Assembly (NCBI RefSeq): GCF_044901685.1
Contig: NZ_JBJDPS010000010.1
Coordinates: 62,001-126,000, forward strand
From: Micromonospora_G sp044901685
GTDB taxonomy: Bacteria; Actinomycetota; Actinomycetes; Mycobacteriales; Micromonosporaceae
Direction: 5' to 3'
Length of the DNA: 64,000 bases
The position numbers and the translations under genes were made by a program. Below, one piece after another: positions 42,877 to 50,071 of the stretch. The notes below the pieces were generated by a model. The model searched no databases. It was given only the letters and a program-made list of their open reading frames with translations, and had not been told where the DNA came from. The first letter of the stretch is position 1. Each line of letters begins with the position of its first letter.

Positions 42877-43482
42877 GTGAGAATTTACGCCGACCGTTTT
42901 CCGAGAGCCGCCCGACAGGTTCTCACCGACCTACTCGTCGTCGCCTGGGTGTACCTGTCGATCCGGTTCTCGATGTGGCTCCACGACCTGATCGAGAAAC
43001 TCGCCGTACCGGGGCAGAAACTGGAGGGCGCGGGGAACGATCTCGCCCGGAACTTCGCCGAGACGAGCGACAAGATCGGGCGTACGCCGCTGGTCGGTGA
43101 CGAGCTGACCGCTCCGTTCGACCGGGCCGCCGACGCCGCCCGGTCGCTTGCCGAGGCGGGCCAGAACCAGCAGGAGCAGGTCGGTGACCTGGCCCTCGCG
43201 CTGGCCCTGCTGGCGCTGGTCCTCCCGCTGGGCCTGGTGCTGGTCGGGTGGCTGCCGCTGCGGCTGCGCTGGATCCGTCGGGCCAGCGCGGCGCGGGCGA
43301 TGCGGGCCGCCCCGGCCGGGCGTGACCTGCTCGCCCTGCGGGCGCTGGCGAACCAGCCGCTGCGCCAGCTCGACCGGATCGGCCCGGACGTGGCCCAGGC
43401 GTGGCGGCGCGGCGACGATTCCACCGTGGACGCCCTGGCCGCGCTGGAGTTACGGCGCCTGGGACTGCGCGTGAGTCGATAG
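42877..43482 (+). CDS. membrane protein of unknown function, two helices
   Basis: 201 residues. One hydrophobic segment lies near residues 17-34 (VLTDLLVVAWVYLSIRFSMWL). A polar, helix-prone stretch follows (residues 40-100). A second helix is near 105-125 (LALALALLALVLPLGLVLVGWLPL). The C-terminal half is Arg/Ala/Leu-rich and soluble. The family is not recognised. The GTG start has no clear Shine-Dalgarno. It follows zur by 76 bp but nothing links it to zinc. Confidence 0.75.
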   Translation: MRIYADRFPRAARQVLTDLLVVAWVYLSIRFSMWLHDLIEKLAVPGQKLEGAGNDLARNFAETSDKIGRTPLVGDELTAPFDRAADAARSLAEAGQNQQEQVGDLALALALLALVLPLGLVLVGWLPLRLRWIRRASAARAMRAAPAGRDLLALRALANQPLRQLDRIGPDVAQAWRRGDDSTVDALAALELRRLGLRVSR

Positions 43483-43492
43483 AGTCGCCACT

Positions 43493-43654
43493 GTGCGTAT
43501 CCTGCTGGGCCTACTGAGCGTCCTCCTGCTCCTCTACGCGGCCTTCCTGCTCTGGGCGGCCCAGCGGGGTCGGGGCATCCCCCGGCCGGCGTACCTGCTG
43601 CTGATCCCGCTCAACCTGGCCGTGCTCATCCTGGTCATCCTGGTCGTCTGGTAG
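43493..43654 (+). CDS. 53-residue membrane protein, antisense to the acyl-CoA dehydrogenase tail
   Basis: The product has two hydrophobic segments (ILLGLLSVLLLLYAAFLLWAAQ and YLLLIPLNLAVLILVILVVW) joined by RGRGIPRPA. TAGAGT lies 7 bases before its GTG, the same leaderless pattern as other genes here, and it starts 10 bp after the preceding gene. The opposite strand carries the 3' end of an acyl-CoA dehydrogenase gene across most of it. A chance hydrophobic frame cannot be excluded. Confidence 0.55.
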   Translation: MRILLGLLSVLLLLYAAFLLWAAQRGRGIPRPAYLLLIPLNLAVLILVILVVW

Positions 43655-45688
43655 CCGCCGGTCCGCGTTCTCCGTCCCGCGCTGGGGATCGGGCGGGATC
43701 CGGCGGCGTACGTCCGGCACGGTCGCCGGACCCGGTTCCCAGGCGGCCACCCACTCCTGCTCACCGGCCGGGGTGAGCACGCCCTCCTCGACAAACGCGT
43801 ACCGTCCGGCCAGGATTCGCCGGGCTGCGGTCACGTCGATCGGGTCGGTGTTCTCCCAGAGCGCCTGGAACAGCGCCTCGACCCGGTTGCGGGACTGCCG
43901 GCAGAACAGGTCGGCCAACTCCACCCCCTCGGGGCGGCCGTCCCGCTCGGCCTGGGCCCGGACCGAGACCGCCGCCATCGCGAAGAGTTCCGCACCGATG
44001 TCCACGATCCGGCCGAGAAACGCCTGCTTGCGTTCGAGTTTGCCCTGCCAGCGGGACATCGCGTAGAAGGTCGAGCGGGCGAGCTTGCGGGAGGAGCGCT
44101 CCACGTAGCGCAGGTGCTGGGCCAACGGGCCGAACTCGCCGTACGCCCCGGGTTGTTGTCCCCGACCGACGGCGAGCGTCGGCAGCCACTTGGCGTAGAA
44201 GGCGCTCGCCGCGGCGGCGGCGCGGGCCTTGCGACTCAGGCGCACGTCGGGGTCGACGATGTCACCGGCGACGGAGAGGTGGGCGTCGACCGCCTCCCGG
44301 GCGATCAGCAGGTGCATGATCTCGGTGGAACCCTCGAAGATCCGGTTGATCCGCAGGTCGCGCAGGAGCTGTTCGACGGCGGCCGGGCGTTCGCCCCGGG
44401 CGGCGAGCGAGTCGGCGGTCTCGTAGCCGCGCCCACCCCTGATCTGTACCAGTTCGTCGGCGACCTTCCAGGCCATCTCGCTGGCGTAGAGCTTGACCAG
44501 CGCGGCCTCGATCCGGATATCGTTGCGGTCGTCGTCGGCGAGCAGGCAGCAGAGTTCGAGCATGGTCTCCATGCCGTACGTGGTCGCGGCGATGAACGAG
44601 AGCTTGGTCGCCACCGCCTCGTGCTCGCCGACCGGCCGCCCCCACTGGACCCGCTCGGCGGACCATTCGCGGGCCACGTTCAGCGACCACTTGGCCGCGC
44701 CGACGCACATCGCGGGCAGCGAGAGCCGACCGGTGTTCAGCGTGCTCAGGGCGATCTTCAGTCCCTTGCCCTCGCCCCCGATCACGTTCTCCGCCGGCAC
44801 CACCACGTCGTGGAACCGGGTGACGCTGTTCTCCAGCCCGCGCAGGCCGAGGAAGGCGTTGCGCCGCTCCACCGTGATCCCGGGCGAGTCGCCCTCCACC
44901 ACGAACGCGGTGATCCCACCGCGCCGCCCGTCGCCGGCCGGCACCCGGGCCATCACCACCAGCAGGGTGGCCACGGTGCCGTTGGTGGCCCAGAGCTTGA
45001 TCCCGTTGAGCCGGTAGCCGGTGCCGTCCTCGGTCGGCTCGGCGCTGGTCGCGAGCCGGGCCGGGTCGGAGCCGACGTCCGGCTCGGTGAGCAGGAACGC
45101 GGAGACCTCACCGGCGGCGAGCCGGGGCAGGAACCGCTGCTTCTGCTCGTCGGTGCCGAACATCTTCAGCGGTTGTGGCACGCCGATCGACTGGTGCGCG
45201 GAGAGCAGCGCGCCGATCGCCGGGCTGGCCGAACCGGCGAGCATCAGCGCCCGGCAGTAGTGCAGATTCGACAGGCCGAGGCCGCCGTACTTCCGGTCGA
45301 TCTTCATGCCGAAGGCGCCGAGCCGGGCCAGGCCGTGGAACACCTCGTCCGGGATCCGCGCGTCACGTTCGATCAGTGCCCCGTCGACCTCGGTTCGGAG
45401 GTAGGTGTCGAGCCGGCCGAGCCACTCCCCCGCCCTGCTCGCCGCGACCGGGTCGGTGCGCGGCCACGGGTCGATCAGGTCGAGCCGGAGCCGGCCGAGG
45501 AAAAGTTCCTTGCCGAAGCTCGGTTTGCCCCAGCTCGTCTCCCGGGCGGCCTCGGCAACCTGGCGCGCCTCCCGCTCGGAGACCTGACCGGCCTCCATCG
45601 GCAGCGGCCCGATGCCCTCGGTGGAGGTGGTGGGCCCGGGTCCGTCGGCGTCGTCCGCCCCGGGCCGGTCATTCTGCGTCGTGGTCAC
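43511..45688 (-). CDS. acyl-CoA dehydrogenase family protein with long tail
   Basis: 725 residues. An ACAD N-terminal domain (IDRKYGGLGLSNLHYCRALMLAGSASPAIGALLSAHQSIG), a middle domain (FLLTEPDVGSDPARL, IKLWATNGTVATLL) and a C-terminal domain (VQIRGGRGYETADSLAARGERP, INRIFEGSTEIMHLLIAREAV) oxidise an acyl-CoA with FAD. About 120 extra C-terminal residues form an additional helical region like that of very-long-chain enzymes. The last 48 or so (Asp/Gln/Arg-rich) run antisense to the 53-residue membrane gene. The GTG has GGGGG 5 bases upstream. Confidence 0.92.
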   Translation of the reverse strand: MTTTQNDRPGADDADGPGPTTSTEGIGPLPMEAGQVSEREARQVAEAARETSWGKPSFGKELFLGRLRLDLIDPWPRTDPVAASRAGEWLGRLDTYLRTEVDGALIERDARIPDEVFHGLARLGAFGMKIDRKYGGLGLSNLHYCRALMLAGSASPAIGALLSAHQSIGVPQPLKMFGTDEQKQRFLPRLAAGEVSAFLLTEPDVGSDPARLATSAEPTEDGTGYRLNGIKLWATNGTVATLLVVMARVPAGDGRRGGITAFVVEGDSPGITVERRNAFLGLRGLENSVTRFHDVVVPAENVIGGEGKGLKIALSTLNTGRLSLPAMCVGAAKWSLNVAREWSAERVQWGRPVGEHEAVATKLSFIAATTYGMETMLELCCLLADDDRNDIRIEAALVKLYASEMAWKVADELVQIRGGRGYETADSLAARGERPAAVEQLLRDLRINRIFEGSTEIMHLLIAREAVDAHLSVAGDIVDPDVRLSRKARAAAAASAFYAKWLPTLAVGRGQQPGAYGEFGPLAQHLRYVERSSRKLARSTFYAMSRWQGKLERKQAFLGRIVDIGAELFAMAAVSVRAQAERDGRPEGVELADLFCRQSRNRVEALFQALWENTDPIDVTAARRILAGRYAFVEEGVLTPAGEQEWVAAWEPGPATVPDVRRRIPPDPQRGTENADRRLPDDQDDQDEHGQVERDQQQVRRPGDAPTPLGRPEQEGRVEEQEDAQ

Positions 45689-45857
45689 GGCAACCCCCTG
45701 GACGAGGTACGGCGAAAGTCCGCGATGCCCTGCCCGGACAACGCTACTGCGCCCTGTTACCCAGCGGTAGCCTCGACCACGCCCGATCCCGCGTCAACTT
45801 CCCGACCAGCCACTCCTTCCGATCGGCCTCTCCGACCGGCCGCCCTCCGTCCCCGCC

Positions 45858-46385
45858 TCAGCTACCCGGGATCACCGGTGGCACGCCGTCCTCGGCGGCG
45901 TCCGTCTCCACGTCCTCGTCGTCGTCGTCCTCGCCCCACTTGCGACGCAGGTACGGCAGCCCGGCCCAGAAGGTCAGGAACCAGACCGCCGTCAGCCCGC
46001 TGAGGACAAACGCGATCGGGCGTGGCAGCACGAAGTCGGTGATCAGGAGCACCGAGCTGACCATCGCGATCAGCATGAAAGCGAGCCCGCCGGTGGCCAT
46101 GCTGTGTGCGAAGAGCACCAACTCGGGCTTGCGGCCCTGGCGGAACAGCGCCCGGTGGAACGCGACCGGCGAGATGATCAGCGCGGTCGCGGCGGCGGCG
46201 GCGAGCAGCGCCACCACGTACACGTCCTTTTGGAACTGGCTGGTGTCCGGGAAGCCGTTGCTGAACGGGAGCGTGAGCAGGAACGCGAAGAGGATCTGTA
46301 CACCGGTCTGCGCGACCCGCAGCTCCTGGAGCAGATCGGCGAAGTTGCGTTGCCAGCGCTGCTTCTCGGTCTCCTTGGACACCAC
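45858..46385 (-). CDS. DUF6328-like membrane protein
   Basis: 175 residues. FADLLQELRVAQTGVQILFAFLLTLPFSNGFPDTS leads into four hydrophobic segments and ends in an acidic cytoplasmic tail (GEDDDDEDVETDAAED). I recognise this pattern as DUF6328, sometimes labelled a sodium/proton antiporter without evidence. The GTG has AAAGG about 7 bases upstream. A 13-bp inverted repeat lies 17-66 bp upstream of its start. Confidence 0.8.
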   Translation of the reverse strand: MVSKETEKQRWQRNFADLLQELRVAQTGVQILFAFLLTLPFSNGFPDTSQFQKDVYVVALLAAAAATALIISPVAFHRALFRQGRKPELVLFAHSMATGGLAFMLIAMVSSVLLITDFVLPRPIAFVLSGLTAVWFLTFWAGLPYLRRKWGEDDDDEDVETDAAEDGVPPVIPGS

Positions 46386-46400
46386 CGGGCCACCTTTCCT

Positions 46401-46451
46401 TCACGTTTGGTCCGGCCAGCTTTGCCCAGCGCGGGCGTGGACCAAACGTGA
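46401..46451. repeat. 13-bp inverted repeat TCACGTTTGGTCC / GGACCAAACGTGA
   Basis: Left arm 46401-46413, right arm 46439-46451, 25-bp centre; the arms match exactly. It lies upstream of the DUF6328 gene (leftward) and of the tandem repeats and XRE gene (rightward). It could be a pair of operator half-sites or a stem-loop in the leader. Confidence 0.65.
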
Positions 46452-46521
46452 GTCAGGTTCACCGGGGTGTGGTGCCGCCCCCTGGATCGTGCCACCGCCA
46501 ACCGAGTCCAGGGCCGGCGTT

Positions 46522-46626
46522 CCACAACCACGCCAGGGTCCGGCCGCCCACCCCCACAACCACGCCAGGGTCCGGCCGCCCGCCCCCACAACCACGCCAG
46601 GGTCCGGCCGCCCACCTCCACAACCC
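46522..46626. repeat. 32-bp tandem repeats, three full units and a partial
   Basis: Unit begins CCACAACCACGCCAGGGTCC and continues GGCCGCCCACCC. Starts are at 46522, 46554, 46586 and a partial at 46618, with 1-2 differences between units. There are no unique spacers, so it is a minisatellite and not a CRISPR. It lies 100-200 bp upstream of the broken XRE regulator. Confidence 0.85.
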
Positions 46627-46724
46627 ACCACATTCCCGGTCAACCACCGGCCAGTCAGCCCGCCACACAAACACCGATTCATTAGGGTCGGGCTCCTCCA
46701 CAAACAATCACAGGAGGCAATGTC

Positions 46725-47412
46725 ATGACCGGTACCCCGATGATGGACCTGATCCGATTCCAGGTACGCCGCCTGCGGACCGCCGCCGGATTGAACCAGG
46801 AGGACTTCGGCAAGAAGATCAATTATTCCGGATCACTGGTCAGCTCGGTGGAGGTGGTTCCGCCCCTGGCGGGAGGCCGAGCAGGAGGCAAAACTCTTCC
46901 GGACGTTCGAGCCGAGCCTGGTGCCCGGCCTGCTCCAGACCGAGGCGTACGCCCGTGCCGTCATCCTCTCCGGCCGCCGGCTGAGCCCGGAGGAGGTGGA
47001 CCGCCGGGTTGCCGAGCGGCTGGACCGGCAGTCCATACTCACCCGCGAGGAGCCCGCGCAGCTCATCGCCGTGCTGGACGAGGCGACCCTGCGCCGACGG
47101 GTCGGCAGCGCGGCCGTGATGGTCGAGCAACTCGAACACCTGGTCGCGCTCGCCGAGCTGCCGCACGTCGACATCCACGTGGTGCCGTTCGAGGTCGGCG
47201 TACACGTCGGCTTGAACGGCCCCTTCGTGCTCGCCGGATTCGACGGCGGCGGCTGGGTGGCCTACCTGGACAACCAGCTTCGTGGTCAGGTCGTCAGCCA
47301 CCACGGGGACATTGCGACTCTGCAGGAGACATGGGAGCGTATTCGGAGTGAGGCGTTGCCCCACCGGCAGTCCATCGACCTGATCAAGGAAGTGGCGCAG
47401 ACATGGAGCTGA
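46725..47412 (+). pseudogene. XRE/DUF5753 regulator broken by internal deletion and frame change
   Basis: The first 43 or so codons read MTGTPMMDLIRFQVRRLRTAAGLNQEDFGKKINYSGSLVSSVE, the start of an XRE helix-turn-helix. From 46855 a different frame reads WFRPWREAEQEAKLFRTFEPSLVPGLLQTEAYARAV and continues as an intact DUF5753 domain to 47412. Intact relatives have about 45-50 residues between these points. The join therefore marks a deletion that also shifted the frame. GGAGG is well placed before the ATG at 46725. A separate product from GTG 46921 is possible but lacks the DNA-binding domain. Confidence 0.8.
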
Positions 47413-47591
47413 CCGGCGCGATCTGGCGCAAGTCCACCCGCTCGTCCAACGGCGGGGACACCTGCGTCGAGGTGGCCGACAACGTCTCCGGCATCGTCGG
47501 CGTACGCGACAGCAAGGACCGCCAGGGTCCGGTCCTGACCTTCGCGCCCCGGGCGTGGCAGACGTTCGTCGCCACCGTCAAGACCCGCTGA
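47403..47591 (+). CDS. DUF397 domain protein
   Basis: 62 residues, the full length of DUF397 (ELTGAIWRKSTRSSNGGDTCVEVAD, VGVRDSKDRQGPVLTFAPRAWQTFV). In Streptomyces such proteins are encoded next to WhiJ/AbaA-like XRE regulators and modulate development or antibiotic production. It overlaps the end of the broken XRE/DUF5753 gene by 10 bp, so it depends on that gene's transcript. The reading frame is intact, although its partner is not. Confidence 0.9.
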   Translation: MELTGAIWRKSTRSSNGGDTCVEVADNVSGIVGVRDSKDRQGPVLTFAPRAWQTFVATVKTR

Positions 47592-47621
47592 CCGCTCTCC
47601 GCCGCCGGATTGAGCAGCCGG

Positions 47622-48035
47622 TCAGCCGGATTCCTGGCCGATGTTGACCATCCACGCGACACCGAAGCTGTCCTTGCAGGCGCCGTACTCGTCGCCCCAC
47701 ATCTGCTTCTCCAGTGGCACCGACACGGTGCCACTGGCGGAGAGCTGCTCCCAGTAGCCGTGCAGTTCGGCGGAGTCGTCGCCACTCAGGCTCACCACGA
47801 TGTTGTCGCCCAGGTTGTGGGCCATCCCCGGCGGGGTGTCGGCGCCCATGATGGTGTAACCGCTGGGCGTCTCCAACTGGCCGTGCATGATCTTGTCGGC
47901 GTACTCGGGCGGGGCCGCGTCGAACTGTCCGAAGGTGGTCAGGTTCAACTCGCCGCCGAAGACGCTCTGGTAGAACTCCATCGCCTGCCGCGCGTTGCCG
48001 TCGAAGCTGATGTACGGGTTGAGACGGGAGACCAT
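47622..48035 (-). CDS. VOC family protein, PhnB-like
   Basis: 137 residues. MVSRLNPYISFDGNARQAMEFYQSVFGGELNLTTFGQF, KIMHGQLETPSGYTIMGADTPP and WGDEYGACKDSFGVAWMVNI follow the PhnB/3-demethylubiquinone methyltransferase-like VOC subfamily. Its members are of mostly unknown activity. ATG at 48035 has GGAGGAG spaced about 4-5 bases. It converges on the DUF397 gene. Confidence 0.9.
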   Translation of the reverse strand: MVSRLNPYISFDGNARQAMEFYQSVFGGELNLTTFGQFDAAPPEYADKIMHGQLETPSGYTIMGADTPPGMAHNLGDNIVVSLSGDDSAELHGYWEQLSASGTVSVPLEKQMWGDEYGACKDSFGVAWMVNIGQESG

Positions 48036-48127
48036 CGACTCCTCCTCGGGCCGTGACCTGGACTTACACCCGCAGGCTAACCCGCCTCCACTCCTCCGGC
48101 GCCCGGACACGCAAGGCCACACTCAGG

Positions 48128-48178
48128 TAAGGAAGGGCCCCTTGTTAACGCATAGCGTTAACAAGGGGCCCTTCCTTA
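48128..48178. repeat. GGAAGGGCCCC palindrome, copy D
   Basis: 24-bp arms beginning TAAGGAAGGGCCCC with a 3-base centre, nearly identical to copy A. It lies between two divergently transcribed genes (VOC and kinase-like), 93 bp and 49 bp from their starts. It cannot be terminating either gene and must have another role or be a passive insertion. Confidence 0.75.
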
Positions 48179-48226
48179 CACCAACGGCGGTGCGCGGCGG
48201 ACGGCTGGGATTCATATGCTGCCGGC

Positions 48227-49303
48227 ATGTCCCATGCCACTCGCTCGCGCGATCACGCCGTCGTCTCCACCGCCCTGGCCCTGCACAGTGACCGGCAACT
48301 CGGCCGGCTGGTGGAGACCGCGCCGCCGATCGCCACCGGCATCGGGGGCTCGGCGGTCTCGCTGGAGATCGAGGGCGTACGCGTCTTCGCCAAGCGGGTG
48401 CCCCTGACCGACCTGGAACGCCGCCCGGAGAACGTACGGTCGACGGCGAACCTGTTCCAGCTCCCGACCGAGTGTCAGTACGGCGTCGGCGGTCCGGGCT
48501 TCGGGGCGTGGCGGGAGCTGGCCGCGAACGTGATGACCACCAACTGGGTGCTGAGCGGGCGCAACGAGAGCTTCCCGCTGATGTACCACTGGCGGGTGCT
48601 GCCGGGGGTGTTGCCGACACCGGAGGAGCACGCGGACGTGGAAAGCGCGGTCGCGTACTGGGACGGTTCGCCGGCCGTACGGGAACGGCTCAGGGCGGTC
48701 GCCCGGTCGACCGCCACCGTCGTGCTCTTCCTCGAACACCTGCCGCAGACGCTCGACGTCTGGCTGACCGAACGGGTGTCGGCCGGTCCCGAGGCGGTCG
48801 AGGCGGCGTGTGCGATGGTGGAGCGGAGCATCACCACCGACGTCGCCTTCATGAACGCGAACGGGCTGCTGCACTTCGACGCGCACTTCCGGAACATCCT
48901 CACCGACGGTCGCCGGCTCTACTACGCGGATCTGGGCCTGGCGACCTCGCCCCGGTTCGACCTGTCGCCGGTCGAGCGGGACTTTCTGCGGACGAACCGG
49001 AGCCACGACCCGTGTTACGCGGTGACACTGCTGGTCAACTGGCTGGTGGCCAATCTGGCCTCCCGGGTGCCGTTGCGCCCCCGGGAGCGCAACGAGTACA
49101 TCCGCCGCTGCGCGAAGGGCGAGGAGCCGGTCAACGTACCGCCGGCCGTCGCGTCGGTCATCATGCGGTACGCGCCGGTCGCGGCCGTGCTCAACGACTT
49201 CTACTGGAGCATGCACGGGGAGAGCCGGACCACGCCGTACCCGGCCGACGAAATCGAGCGGGTCGGCGCTGAGGCCGGGTTCAAGCCGTGGAAGCTCGAC
49301 TGA
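48227..49303 (+). CDS. kinase-fold protein of unknown substrate
   Basis: 358 residues. An N-terminal beta-rich lobe (SAVSLEIEGVRVFAKRVPL, lysine near 58) resembles the ATP-binding lobe. The catalytic loop is HFDAHFRNIL (His216, Asp218, His220, Asn223), and the metal-binding position is YYADLGLA (Asp235). These define a protein-kinase-like/aminoglycoside-phosphotransferase fold. FLEHLPQTLDVWL looks like the hinge. The target may be a small molecule or protein. ATG at 48227 has TATGCT 6 bases upstream (leaderless). It stands alone. Confidence 0.75.
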   Translation: MSHATRSRDHAVVSTALALHSDRQLGRLVETAPPIATGIGGSAVSLEIEGVRVFAKRVPLTDLERRPENVRSTANLFQLPTECQYGVGGPGFGAWRELAANVMTTNWVLSGRNESFPLMYHWRVLPGVLPTPEEHADVESAVAYWDGSPAVRERLRAVARSTATVVLFLEHLPQTLDVWLTERVSAGPEAVEAACAMVERSITTDVAFMNANGLLHFDAHFRNILTDGRRLYYADLGLATSPRFDLSPVERDFLRTNRSHDPCYAVTLLVNWLVANLASRVPLRPRERNEYIRRCAKGEEPVNVPPAVASVIMRYAPVAAVLNDFYWSMHGESRTTPYPADEIERVGAEAGFKPWKLD

Positions 49304-49351
49304 CCGACCCGCAGCACCAACCCGCCGCGGCACCCCTCGCCTGCCTCCGCC

Positions 49352-50053
49352 TTACTCCGCGAACACGACACGCAATCTCTGCCGGCCGACGTCGTCGACC
49401 CAGGGCTCCACACCCACGACAGCGGCCTCGTCGGGCGTCGACACCACCGCCGTGTAGATGTCGCCTCCATAGATCATCGCGGTGTAACTCTCGATCTTCA
49501 CCATGTTCGAGACATCCTCGTATCCGCCCAACAGGAGGGAAGGAGTGAGGACCACATTCTCGCGAGGAGACAGGCGGCCGAATTTGTCGACGCAGGCCAC
49601 CGCCACCGGGTGCGATGGACTTAGCGCATTCTGCACGATCTCTTGGTCCAAGAAGCGTTCGAATGAATCGAAGATGGGCCGCACACTCAGGAGGTTCACG
49701 TCGAGAAGGTAGACAGTGTCCTCGTAGGAACCTCCAGTCCAACGCAGCGCGTACTGATCTCCGAACGCGGTCTCGCCGAACATGAGAAAGGAGGGATCCG
49801 CCTTTCCGTTCCAGGCGAATCGCCATCCTTCCTCCTCGTTCCAGGACCGGAGATCCATGTGTCGGTCCTCCCGAATCCCGAAGACGCGGTTCATGCCACT
49901 GTGAACCGTGAACCCGTTTGCGATGCGGAGAGCTGCTGCGTAAGCACTCGGCAGCTCTCCCAGGAGCTTCTCCGTTCGATCAGACTCGTCCAGAGCCTGT
50001 CCCACGTCTGCGAGATCCAACTCACGCAGACGCCGGAGATCGTTTCCGCTCAT
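49352..50053 (-). CDS. SUKH/SMI1-KNR4-like immunity protein
   Basis: 233 residues, soluble. LGELPSAYAAALRIANGF, NRVFGI, SWNEEEGWRF, LMFGETAFGDQYALRW and PIFDSFERFLDQ follow the SUKH fold (Syd, US22, KNR4). Its members are the commonest immunity proteins for contact-dependent and polymorphic toxins, often nucleases. The gene starts 18 bp after the stop of the RHS toxin gene on the same strand, the standard place for the cognate immunity gene. The C-terminal 60 residues are less typical. Specific neutralisation of the RHS toxin is inferred. Confidence 0.8.
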   Translation of the reverse strand: MSGNDLRRLRELDLADVGQALDESDRTEKLLGELPSAYAAALRIANGFTVHSGMNRVFGIREDRHMDLRSWNEEEGWRFAWNGKADPSFLMFGETAFGDQYALRWTGGSYEDTVYLLDVNLLSVRPIFDSFERFLDQEIVQNALSPSHPVAVACVDKFGRLSPRENVVLTPSLLLGGYEDVSNMVKIESYTAMIYGGDIYTAVVSTPDEAAVVGVEPWVDDVGRQRLRVVFAE

Positions 50054-50071
50054 CGCATCCCTCTCACCACA

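Noticed and set aside
46522..46626. CRISPR-like repeat array
   Set aside because: Units abut with a 32-bp period and no unique spacers, and no cas genes are present. It is a minisatellite.
46921..47412. Independent DUF5753 protein from the GTG at 46921
   Set aside because: No ribosome site or DNA-binding domain. The sequence upstream continues as DUF5753 in the same frame to 46855, showing that it is the tail of a broken longer gene.
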